This document shows, one piece after another, positions 20,066 through 28,556 of a DNA stretch of 39,038 nucleotides (positions are counted from its first letter, which is position 1; every line of letters begins with the position of its first letter). Source of the stretch: an uncultured Lachnospiraceae bacterium (GTDB lineage: Bacteria > Bacillota > Clostridia > Lachnospirales > Lachnospiraceae); contig CAMVDF010000002.1 in assembly GCA_947166195.1 (NCBI GenBank), forward strand, positions 1 to 39,038, given 5' to 3'. Position numbers and translations under genes: made by a program. The notes beneath the pieces were generated by a model. That model did not search any database. It saw only the letters and a list, made by a program, of their open reading frames with translations, and was not told the origin of the DNA.

Positions 20066-21238
20066 TTAAATAAGGACTGCATAGGAGCATTTCCTACACA
20101 ATAAATCTACTTTACTATCTCCTTGCAAACCTTTTTTTACTTTAATCATTTCATCTCCACACATTAACTCCTCATATGAATTTTTGAAAATATTACCCAA
20201 AACATGTTTCATTCCATAATCCATACAACAGAGTAAAACAGTACCATCTGGCAAGATGATGTTGCTATCCATTTTCTCACCCATATTTCCACATCTTATC
20301 TGACCATTATCAATCTTTTTCTTAATTAAGCCTTCTTCTTTTATATTACCTGCTCTATCTGTCATTGTTGTAAAAATTTCATATTTGCCCTGACACAATG
20401 ATATAAGCCTATCATCCGCTTCTGCTTGTGCATTGCACATGTTAACAAACCTTTGACCATTACTCTTTTTTGCATTAATAATCTTTTCAAAAAGTTTATA
20501 ATAATCCTTGGTTTGAGGTATTTTGGCATATCCTCTTTTATCTGCACAATGTATGACCACAAACTCTAGCGGAAGCGACAAAAGTTTATCAACATCTCCT
20601 TCATTCAATCCAACAAGAGTTGTATAAAGAGAGACTTTTCTCCCCCTTTTGCACGCTAATTCGATCATTCTTATGGTGTTTACATTGAGAAAAGGTTCTG
20701 ACATTCCACCAAAAGAAATATCATGTGATTCCGGGAAAAAATCCAAACATCTTTCAAATGTATTTACAGACATATTTGATTCCCGTTCTTTATTACCTGA
20801 AAAATATGACTTTAATAGTGTTTTCTGAGGACAATATCTACAATTGATGGAGCATCCGATATTTGTCGTAATTTCAATGGATCCAAACCTCATTCCCCTT
20901 TTATTACCTGTCTCTAAATGCTTGCCGGCTAATACAATCCTTTTATCTTCTACTTTTTTACTATTTAAGTAGTTCAGAACATCACTTGTATTTCTCTCAT
21001 TTAAGGCAAGGATAAATCCGCAATTAAGATTTATTACGTCATCGATGTTAATGACATTATGTTCAGATTTTAAGCAATGACCAAGAACATTCGTCACAAC
21101 AAAACCGTCCACTTCTATTCCGTTATCCCTTAAAATCTTGAATAGATTCTGACCATAAGAGCCGTATCCATAAATATATTGACGAGCAGTATTATGTTTT
21201 AGTTGTTTGATATCATCAAATAAGTTTTGAATATTCAT
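20066..21238 (-). CDS. Radical SAM/SPASM protein with N-terminal Rossmann-like module
   Basis: TTNIGCSINCRYCPQKT (CxxxCxxC); C-terminal Cys-rich SPASM-like region CGNMGEKMDSNIILPDGTVLLCCMDYG...CRKCSYA; N-term RQYIYGYGSYGQNLFKILRDNGIEVDGFVV. Confidence 0.9.
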   Translation of the reverse strand: MNIQNLFDDIKQLKHNTARQYIYGYGSYGQNLFKILRDNGIEVDGFVVTNVLGHCLKSEHNVINIDDVINLNCGFILALNERNTSDVLNYLNSKKVEDKRIVLAGKHLETGNKRGMRFGSIEITTNIGCSINCRYCPQKTLLKSYFSGNKERESNMSVNTFERCLDFFPESHDISFGGMSEPFLNVNTIRMIELACKRGRKVSLYTTLVGLNEGDVDKLLSLPLEFVVIHCADKRGYAKIPQTKDYYKLFEKIINAKKSNGQRFVNMCNAQAEADDRLISLCQGKYEIFTTMTDRAGNIKEEGLIKKKIDNGQIRCGNMGEKMDSNIILPDGTVLLCCMDYGMKHVLGNIFKNSYEELMCGDEMIKVKKGLQGDSKVDLLCRKCSYAVLI

Positions 21239-22365
21239 TATAATTGTACACCCGTCTTTACAAATTGCTTGTTATCTATTCCACATCCACCACAAATTCT
21301 GCAAAATGTACTTGTGCCTCTGCTTAACTCGGATATTTTGTGGCATGCAATCCTGTCATTTGGATCGATATCTTTCAATACAATATAGTCTGTTTTATCA
21401 AGTAAAAATCTTCCACTTTTTTCTGCGCTCCATGACACATTACAGTAATAGAATTTTCCATCATTCAATCCATTCCACTCTGGTCTACATGCCATCAAAT
21501 GAACCTTCAGGGTTTCATTATCTCTTACCACCGGTCGTTCTGGAAAGCCAAAATCACACCATTCAATAGTTGGTTTAATATCATAATCTACACCAAATGC
21601 TTCGAATCTATCCTTTATTTTTAAGATTTTTTCTGAATAAGGGATTATATCTGAATAGTCACTAACAACGATATGTACACCATATTTTTTCATAACTTCC
21701 AGTAGATTGTCTTCTGGAATAATCGTACCATTTGAAGCATAACTGATCCTTCCAAATTGACTACTGTATTTATTTTCCAAGTATTCTATCACATCAACCA
21801 GTGATGGATTCATCATTGGTTCACCACCAATCAAACCAAAATATGCAACATAATCTATTCTTGCAAAAAAAAGATCAATATTACTCCTTAACTCATCAAA
21901 GGAATAATCTCTTCTTTCCTTGTAATAGGGAATAAACATGTTGCAATGCCTGCAATTTAACGTGCATCTTGTTGTCACAGTCATATCCACATGATATACA
22001 CAATTTAGACCTTTTTCATTCCACAACCATTCACTGATAAACTGCCCCACCCGACAATAGTCCTCAAATTCTTTTAAACCCTCCTTTTCCAAAATTGATG
22101 ATATACTGTTAAAAGCAGTATGTGCTGCCATCACAACAATCTTATACTCATGAATACGATCTTTTATCGATTCAAACGATACAATAGTAATCCCATTCCA
22201 CTCTTTTCCCTGCTTTTCAGGATCTCTATCTATAACGCATTCTATCTTAATGTCTATCTTACTAAAAAGATTTTCGCAAATTTTAGATACCGTCCCAGCA
22301 CCATATAAAACAATGCTCTCCACTTTACTCCAATCCTCAGTTAATCTTCCTAAGTCAGTTATCAT
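21238..22365 (-). CDS. Radical SAM protein with N-terminal Rossmann-like module
   Basis: DMTVTTRCTLNCRHCNMFIPYY (CxxxCxxC), GLIGGEPMMNPSLVDVI; extra C-terminal Cys CRICGGC; N-term SIVLYGAGTVSKICENLFSKIDIKIECVIDRD. Abuts the preceding gene. Confidence 0.9.
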   Translation of the reverse strand: MITDLGRLTEDWSKVESIVLYGAGTVSKICENLFSKIDIKIECVIDRDPEKQGKEWNGITIVSFESIKDRIHEYKIVVMAAHTAFNSISSILEKEGLKEFEDYCRVGQFISEWLWNEKGLNCVYHVDMTVTTRCTLNCRHCNMFIPYYKERRDYSFDELRSNIDLFFARIDYVAYFGLIGGEPMMNPSLVDVIEYLENKYSSQFGRISYASNGTIIPEDNLLEVMKKYGVHIVVSDYSDIIPYSEKILKIKDRFEAFGVDYDIKPTIEWCDFGFPERPVVRDNETLKVHLMACRPEWNGLNDGKFYYCNVSWSAEKSGRFLLDKTDYIVLKDIDPNDRIACHKISELSRGTSTFCRICGGCGIDNKQFVKTGVQL

Positions 22366-22468
22366 TTTCTACTCACTTTCACCTTCTGTATTCAGTATTC
22401 CCCTTCATTTCCATGTATGTATTAAAGCTTTCCCTTACTGATACAACTTTCATTATTCAGCCATCAAC

Positions 22469-24562
22469 TCAATAGAATAATGATGATTCCAGACGATTCA
22501 TCATTGCATTATCATTATAAAAACATGACTTGATCTCATCTGAATAGTGTATACTACCATCAAAACAACATCCATAAAAATGATCTATAAATATTTTATT
22601 CGGTTTAAGTCTAAAAGAACCAAAAGTTTCTAGATAGTCACGAATAAAAGAAGAGACCCCGTTGTTTATGGTCTCCTTCTGATCAAAACACATTTGATTC
22701 TTCTTTGGAGCTGCAGTGATAAAACTTCCATCACCCGATATCTCTTTTACCATACCATAAGGTGCTGTCAAAAAACTTTCTAAAAACATCATTTTTTTCA
22801 AGATTTCACTGTTTTTTCCCTCTGGATCATCTTCCTTCTGAAAACATGCTCTCATCTTTTGACATGAAGTGTTCTCATTTTTAGAGGAAGTATTAGCATT
22901 AAAATAGAATCCCGTCATTTTCAAACCCAACAGCTTATTTAGGTATCTTTGATTATTTCCATAATATCCAAGATCCACTAATCCACATTTATTATTCAAT
23001 TTTTCTTTTTCAAGATAACTGAGGTAGTTTGATCTAATTCTAGACACAGTACCATCTATTCTTTCTTTTTCTTTTTTAATAATACTGGTTAAGCTTTGAT
23101 CTCCGTCACTTTCTACTCTTATTCCGATTCTATCTTCAAACAGTTCTACCACATTTCCACTGTATGGCATTTTCAAAAAAGAGATCAGATCCTCATCTGT
23201 TTCAATTGATGCTGTCATTGCCAATTGTCGCGATATTCCTATATATTTGCTATTATTCTTATATCCTAATAGTTCGCATAAAAGATCAAAATCCTTTTTC
23301 AAAAAATAACCATCTCTCGACATAAAAACAAATGTGTTAATGTCTTCTTTTTGACCCTCTTCTACCAACCACAAAAGAAAAGTTAGTATTACTGGACCAA
23401 ATACATTGTAACCCATATCATATTCGTTTTTTATATCTACTCTTGCTTCTCTGTTTTTTAGTGTATAAGGATTATTAAAAAGTTTTGAAATAACTGTTCC
23501 TAATATCGTCGATGAATAAATATCCACAATTTCCGGATACAATTTTCCCAAGGTGGAACACCGTAATAATTCAGCAGGTGATGGTGTTTGATAAACATCT
23601 ATTCCATATTCTCTTGGAATTTCGATATCTGCCTTTTTGTCATCTCCCACATGTAATATCTTTTTACTATCTATTATATTATTGATCAAAGACCAGATGG
23701 ACCCTGTTTTTTTATCAGCATCCTCTTCGCACGAGATATGAATATGATCATCATCTATTACTATCCCCACTTCATTCAACTCTGTCCTATAAAAAGATTT
23801 GGGCAAGTACATATCACTTACTATATGGATTTCGCTCCTTTTTTGTTCTGTTTTAAAAGCTTCAACAACCTCACCTCTGGGGCATAGAAGCAACCTTTCC
23901 AACTCCATCTCGCTTTCTTTGATTTTATTTAAGAGATTAGATGTAAAGCCTGTAATCCTACTCATTTCATCATATAACGAGTCAAGAGTATAGTTCTCAC
24001 CTATATTCTTTTTTGCTATATTTCTTGTAGTCGTGTAATCATCCGAATATTTCCACTCATCGGCAAATTCCATCTGCAACAATTGAAATACATCTCCCGG
24101 ATTACAAACCCTTCTTACAAAAAGGGTATCAAAAAAATCAAAGGAAAGAACCTCTGTTTTTTCACATTTTTCATAAAGTCCATTTAGTGATAAATTCACA
24201 AATGAATTGTTTAATCCAATTTGATTTCTTTCATGTGCGATTTCACCATTTTTGAAATACACCGGAAGTTTTATATTTTTGATTCTGTTATAGATCACCT
24301 CCCAATATGTCTCTGATGTATTGATTATTATAAGATCCCCTACCTGTTCCGCCTGTTTCAGACTCAATACTGGAATTCCGAAAAAATCTTTACCAATATT
24401 TTCTGGATTCTTATCCATAAGTCCGACAAATTGATACTCCCTCAATCCATTTACTATGGTAGCAGTATATCTTCCAATACCATATAGAATAATCCTCTTG
24501 TCTTTGTAATGAAAAAACTGATTATTAAATTCATCTAATTCTGTCTGGTATCTATCTGACAT
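22469..24562 (-). CDS. HAD-superfamily predicted hydrolase (COG5610-like) with N-terminal Rossmann-like module
   Basis: LSFDFFDTLFVRRVCNPGDVF, IHIVSDMYLPKSFY, ILHVGDDKKADIEIPREYGI; N-term RIILYGIGRYTATIVNGLREYQFVGLMDKN. Confidence 0.85.
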   Translation of the reverse strand: MSDRYQTELDEFNNQFFHYKDKRIILYGIGRYTATIVNGLREYQFVGLMDKNPENIGKDFFGIPVLSLKQAEQVGDLIIINTSETYWEVIYNRIKNIKLPVYFKNGEIAHERNQIGLNNSFVNLSLNGLYEKCEKTEVLSFDFFDTLFVRRVCNPGDVFQLLQMEFADEWKYSDDYTTTRNIAKKNIGENYTLDSLYDEMSRITGFTSNLLNKIKESEMELERLLLCPRGEVVEAFKTEQKRSEIHIVSDMYLPKSFYRTELNEVGIVIDDDHIHISCEEDADKKTGSIWSLINNIIDSKKILHVGDDKKADIEIPREYGIDVYQTPSPAELLRCSTLGKLYPEIVDIYSSTILGTVISKLFNNPYTLKNREARVDIKNEYDMGYNVFGPVILTFLLWLVEEGQKEDINTFVFMSRDGYFLKKDFDLLCELLGYKNNSKYIGISRQLAMTASIETDEDLISFLKMPYSGNVVELFEDRIGIRVESDGDQSLTSIIKKEKERIDGTVSRIRSNYLSYLEKEKLNNKCGLVDLGYYGNNQRYLNKLLGLKMTGFYFNANTSSKNENTSCQKMRACFQKEDDPEGKNSEILKKMMFLESFLTAPYGMVKEISGDGSFITAAPKKNQMCFDQKETINNGVSSFIRDYLETFGSFRLKPNKIFIDHFYGCCFDGSIHYSDEIKSCFYNDNAMMNRLESSLFY

Positions 24563-24730
24563 CGTAATCCTGTTGCAACTCTACTCTCATCTGCTTCATC
24601 TTCGATTTCTTGTTTTTTACAATCAACATAGACTTTCTATTTTTCTCCACCCGGGTTTTCATAAATCACTTCAAGATATACTCTCAATGTTTGTTGACTT
24701 TCCCCCTTCCCTGATATATCATAAAAAAGA

Positions 24731-24818
24731 AGGCATTACCGAGTAAACGGTTCGCCTTGTTTTATGGTTTCAAAGAAAGCAACCTAAACCTTGGCTTGGC
24801 GGTTGCTTTCTTTCGTTT
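24731..24818 (+). ncRNA. Putative short RNA from the element's plus-strand promoter (copy B)
   Basis: TTGACT (24694-24699)-N17-TATCAT (24717-24722), leader GGCATTACC..., 13-bp hairpin followed by a T-rich run. Confidence 0.35.
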
Positions 24819-24860
24819 TGTGGTTGTATCTGATAATGACCCTTTCTTCAGATTTCCCAT
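24762..24860 (-). pseudogene. 32-aa internally deleted version of the small TM peptide (MGNLKKGSLSDTTTKRKKATAKPRFRLLSLKP)
   Basis: First 10 aa identical to the 54-aa peptide at 28053-28217; TM core missing. Confidence 0.55.
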
Positions 24861-26065
24861 AATGATCGCTCTTTTATGAATTTAACTACAGTCTCTGATC
24901 CTTTCCCATCTTCAATAATTCCGCATTTTTCAAAAAGATCATCGAGAGATCTGATATATGTACCTTCATCAAATATGCTTATATTATTGAATAACTCTTC
25001 CTGTGTTTCAGCCATTGGAAACGGGAGTTTTTTCATATCCCACAGGAGTTTTCCCCTCTCTCCTTCATAGTCAGCATAATCATAGCAATACAGGAACACC
25101 GGGATCTTCATCACAGCCGCATCAAAGGCAGCGCTGCTGTAATCGGTAAGAAATGCATCACATCCGGCAAGGATCTCATACATATCATCAACCGTACTTA
25201 CATCTATCACCCTTTCATGATGGTCATCATTTTTTATGTTTCTTGCAACAAGCTGTGGATGAAGACGCAGGAACACATACCATGTACCTCCAAACCTTTT
25301 TTCAAGTGTTTCTACCATACGGGAATGATCAATGATCCCACCGTCGTTATGTATGGCTCTGTCCGTCTCCTGACTGCCTCCGCGAAATGTCGGTGCATAC
25401 AACATAAACCTTGCGTCTTTATCAAGCCCGAATTTTTCTCTCAGTCTCTGCCTGTCTTCATCTGTCCTGTTTACAAGAATATCGCATCTGGGCGACCCGG
25501 ATCTTATAGTCTTTCCCTCATACAGAGAGCCTGTTTTTAATGTTTTGTCATACCAGTCCGAGTTAGAAATCCAGTAATCCACCATATCCGAATCATGCTT
25601 TGATACCAGATATGCTATTTTCGAAAAGGATTCTCCTCTGTCAAGGCATGTCGGCTTAAAACCCAATCTTGCATGCCAGGTCTGTATATATATCTGTCCT
25701 TTTCTCTTTCTGACCTCAAGCTGCTTTCTGCTGTTGTCTATCCAGAAACGAGCCGTAGTCAGATGAAATGCTCTGTTGATGAGAGTATTCTTCACCTTGC
25801 AAATCTCTCGAGGGAAGTCTTTTCCCATATCATTTACAAGCCAGACTAATTCCCATTTTTCAGGATCTGAACCGTTTTTATTATCCCGAGCAAGTTCAAG
25901 TGCTATGTACTTTGGATTACAGGTGAAACCTGTGGTTCCCTCTATCGTTGTAAAAACTATCTTATTTTTTTTTATAGGAAAAAACCTGGATAAATAAAAC
26001 AGAATACTCTGTATCTTTGCCGAAAAAAGCCTTTTTCGGATATAACTGCTTTCAACCCGGCTCAT
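24848..26065 (-). CDS. CDP-glycerol:poly(glycerophosphate) glycerophosphotransferase-family protein (TagB/TagF-like)
   Basis: KKNKIVFTTIEGTTGFTCNPKYIALEL, YIQTWHARLGFK, RFMLYAPTFRGG, DAFLTDYSSAAFDAAVMKIPVFLYCYD. Start set at MSRVES (26065), immediately after the upstream gene's TGA; ORF track extends to 26140. Confidence 0.9.
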   Translation of the reverse strand: MSRVESSYIRKRLFSAKIQSILFYLSRFFPIKKNKIVFTTIEGTTGFTCNPKYIALELARDNKNGSDPEKWELVWLVNDMGKDFPREICKVKNTLINRAFHLTTARFWIDNSRKQLEVRKRKGQIYIQTWHARLGFKPTCLDRGESFSKIAYLVSKHDSDMVDYWISNSDWYDKTLKTGSLYEGKTIRSGSPRCDILVNRTDEDRQRLREKFGLDKDARFMLYAPTFRGGSQETDRAIHNDGGIIDHSRMVETLEKRFGGTWYVFLRLHPQLVARNIKNDDHHERVIDVSTVDDMYEILAGCDAFLTDYSSAAFDAAVMKIPVFLYCYDYADYEGERGKLLWDMKKLPFPMAETQEELFNNISIFDEGTYIRSLDDLFEKCGIIEDGKGSETVVKFIKERSLWEI

Positions 26066-26066
26066 C

Positions 26067-27104
26067 TCAGCTGTTCTGTATGAATGAATCCAATGTCCAT
26101 CTGAACATTTCTTCAAGCCCAACCTGCGGTCTCCGGCCACGTTTCAATATTCTGTCTGTATTCATGATCCCGAGCCTGTAGTTCAGGTACTTCAGCGTGT
26201 TCCCGGATTCTTTTTCAAATATGACTTTTACTTTTTGTTTAGGATCAAGGCCTGCTATCAGCTTTGCAAGTTCTCTTGTGCTGATCAGATTGTCTGTATT
26301 TGCAACATTATAGAAGTCTTCGTCTCCCCTGGTAAATGCAAGGAGCATCGCACCGACAGCATCAGCTGAATATGTGTAGGTTCTTTTCGCACTTCCGTCA
26401 GTATGAAGAACTATATCTTCTCCGTTTATTACATTTTTCAGAAACTGAGCAAAAGATCTGCCGTCATCCAGCGAAATACCGGGGCCCAGAGTGTGGCAGA
26501 GTCTCACTCCTACAAAGTCGAGTCCGTACTGCGCCTTATAACTAGAAAGCATGGTTTCACACAGTCTTTTTGCCTCCGGGTAGCATTTTCTGGCATCATC
26601 ACATCTCATCGGCCCCATATCTTCTTCCCTGATAAGATCCTCTGCCTGCCAGTCACCATATACTTCTACCGTTGATACATAAAGGACTTTTTTTGTATTC
26701 TTCTGTCTGGCAAATTCAAGCACATTTCGTGTTCCCTGTACATGTCCCCACAGTGTACCAACCGGATCTTCCGTAAAGTCCTTCGGACTGGCTGCACCGG
26801 CTGTATGGAAAATGTAGTCTACATTTCCATCAAATAATACAGGCTCCGTAATGTCCTGCACTATAGTGGATATATTGGGAAGATTGAGAGATTCACCAAA
26901 AACTCTTTCAAGTTTTTCCCTGCTTCTGGCCAGAGCTATGATCCTCAGATTCAGATTCCAGTCTATGTCTGCCTTGTTCAGGGCCTCCACCAGATACATC
27001 CCCAGTCTTCCCGTTGCTCCCGTAATAAGGATCGTTGTATTCCTGAATTTTTCCCATTCAACAGGATTGCTTAATATTATATTAATATCTCTTTGTTCAA
27101 CCAT
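26067..27104 (-). CDS. NAD-dependent epimerase/dehydratase (extended SDR)
   Basis: TTILITGATGRLGMYLVEALNKAD; YVSTVEVYGD...; CYPEAKRLCETMLSSYKAQYGLDFVGVRLCHTLGPG (YxxxK). Confidence 0.93.
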   Translation of the reverse strand: MVEQRDINIILSNPVEWEKFRNTTILITGATGRLGMYLVEALNKADIDWNLNLRIIALARSREKLERVFGESLNLPNISTIVQDITEPVLFDGNVDYIFHTAGAASPKDFTEDPVGTLWGHVQGTRNVLEFARQKNTKKVLYVSTVEVYGDWQAEDLIREEDMGPMRCDDARKCYPEAKRLCETMLSSYKAQYGLDFVGVRLCHTLGPGISLDDGRSFAQFLKNVINGEDIVLHTDGSAKRTYTYSADAVGAMLLAFTRGDEDFYNVANTDNLISTRELAKLIAGLDPKQKVKVIFEKESGNTLKYLNYRLGIMNTDRILKRGRRPQVGLEEMFRWTLDSFIQNS

Positions 27105-27111
27105 TTTTCAC

Positions 27112-27846
27112 CTATAATCCAAAAATGTATTTTGTTTCTTCCAACTCCAAGATGGTCTTCAGAAAGTAGTAATCATCCGGTGTGGTTACTTTTATATTAT
27201 TATCCAGTTCTCTGACAAGCTGTAATTCTTTTCCTGTTTTTGCGTATACCATCGCTGCGTCAAGCAGAGGCATTTCATCCTGTGAATCATAGTTCTCTGC
27301 TCTTTCGTAAGCTTCGACAATCTCTCCAAATCTGAATGTCTGCGGGGATGTAAGAGAATATGTATCTGCTCTTTTCTTGAAATCATCAATCCGGGCTTTC
27401 TCGCTGTCCGTTATTACCACGGATTCCGTGACGGAATGAACCGTGACTGCACATCCCGACTCCCTTGCCACCCTTATGTTTTCATGTATGGTTGTTTCGC
27501 TCACAAGCGGGCGGACACCGTCATGTATCACCACGATATCATCCGGCTTTCCTTTATTATCTGATATGACATCAAGCCCTCTTTTCAGACTGCTTTGTCT
27601 GTCATTTCCGCCTACTATTACATACTTCGCCTTGCTGATCTGATATATATTCACAAGCTTCTTCATGTAATCTATATATCCCGAATGGCATACTATGACT
27701 ATACTGTCTATCTCTTCATTTTCTTCAAATTTTTCCAGGGTGTAGACAACAATGGGTTTACCCATGAGCTTCAGAAACTGCTTTGGCATGCCTCCGTTTC
27801 TCATTCGTTGTCCAACACCTGCTGCGAGAATTATCGCGTAGTTCAT
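27112..27846 (-). CDS. IspD/TarI-family cytidylyltransferase
   Basis: YAIILAAGVGQRMRNGGMPKQFLKLMGKPIVVYTLEKF; VVIHDGVRPLVSE; TSPQTFRF; DNNIKVTTPDDYYF. Confidence 0.93.
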   Translation of the reverse strand: MNYAIILAAGVGQRMRNGGMPKQFLKLMGKPIVVYTLEKFEENEEIDSIVIVCHSGYIDYMKKLVNIYQISKAKYVIVGGNDRQSSLKRGLDVISDNKGKPDDIVVIHDGVRPLVSETTIHENIRVARESGCAVTVHSVTESVVITDSEKARIDDFKKRADTYSLTSPQTFRFGEIVEAYERAENYDSQDEMPLLDAAMVYAKTGKELQLVRELDNNIKVTTPDDYYFLKTILELEETKYIFGL

Positions 27847-27963
27847 ACAATCTCCTGCTTCACTGTATCCTTCTCTTCACTAAAAAGCCGTTTACACGTT
27901 CTATATTTCTCACTGCTCCTCTCTTCTTTGCCTTCCCCGTCATCTTTTATCAAAGTTTCCTGA

Positions 27964-27992
27964 TTGACTTTTTGGCTTCATTATAATATATT
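27964..27992 (+). promoter_or_regulatory. Sigma-A-like promoter for putative antisense RNA
   Basis: TTGACT (27964-27969)-N17-TATATT (27987-27992); TTGACT-to-leader distance conserved in copy B (37 vs 38 bp). Confidence 0.55.
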
Positions 27993-27999
27993 TTAAGAA

Positions 28000-28090
28000 A
28001 GGCATTACCGAGTAAACGGTTCGCCTTTGTGATTAGCTACAAAAGAAAGCAACTAACCTTTGGCGTGGCGGTTGCTTTCTTTCATTTTGT
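28000..28090 (+). ncRNA. Putative short antisense RNA convergent with the 54-aa peptide gene
   Basis: Starts at AGGCATTACCGAGTAAACGGTTCGCC; ends in hairpin AAAGAAAGCAAC...GTTGCTTTCTTT + TTTCATTTTG. Confidence 0.45.
28042..28082. terminator. Bidirectional terminator-like hairpin (12-bp stem), also encoding the C-terminus and stop of the small peptide
   Basis: AAAGAAAGCAAC (28042-28053) / GTTGCTTTCTTT (28071-28082), T-rich on both sides. Confidence 0.65.
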
Positions 28091-28217
28091 GATTCTTTCT
28101 GTCCTGGATCCTGAAAACCACTGCAAGAACAAGTCCCGCAACAGATGCTATCGATCCAAGTACAGTAATTAAACTCACTTGACTACTTGATAATGACCCT
28201 TTCTTCAGATTTCCCAT
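28053..28217 (-). CDS. 54-aa single-TM, basic-tailed small peptide (type I toxin-like or leader peptide)
   Basis: MGNLKKGSLSSSQVSLITVLGSIASVAGLVLAVVFRIQDRKNHKMKESNRHAKG; AGGAG 8 nt before ATG at 28217; ORF-track start at 28235 lacks this spacing. Confidence 0.7.
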   Translation of the reverse strand: MGNLKKGSLSSSQVSLITVLGSIASVAGLVLAVVFRIQDRKNHKMKESNRHAKG

Positions 28218-28307
28218 AATGATCACTCCTTTCATACTGCATGGGAGTTCTCGGATAAATCCGGCAAAAAGGCGAACCGCTTACCGTTTATGGTAATGCC
28301 CAATTTT

Positions 28308-28336
28308 ATTATAGAACATTTGTTCGATAAGGTCAA
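28308..28336 (-). promoter_or_regulatory. Near-consensus sigma-A promoter of the small peptide gene
   Basis: TTGACC (28331-28336)-N17-TATAAT (28308-28313); expected start ~28301 at GGGCATTACC. Confidence 0.75.
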
Positions 28337-28556
28337 GTCTCCCCGTCATCTTTTGTCATAGCTCCGCCATCCGCACCTTTTCTTCGCAAAAAAGTGCGCC
28401 CGTTTCGAATTATGTCGGATCGGAATCACCGCGCGGCATGGCAGCTGCGGTTTTTCTTCACTTCATGAAAAAGCTGTTTGAATGCCCTATAATAATATCG
28501 GAGTAAAATGGTACAAAATGAAGACCGGAAGAGATTTCTTCAAGCTCATCCAATCC

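Larger units (their letters stand above)
24694..24870. repeat. Degenerate second copy of the small-ORF/antisense element of 27964-28336
   Basis: Shares TTGACT-35, GGCATTACCGAGTAAACGGTTCGCC (24732-24756), the hairpin (24772-24813) and a 37-nt identical block (24831-24867 = 28188-28224). Confidence 0.85.

Noticed and set aside
27959-27971. CCTGATTGACTTT shared with the REP-like element at 258-270
   Set aside because: 13-nt match only, without the rest of the REP arm; likely chance or simply the -35 region. Not enough to call a REP remnant.
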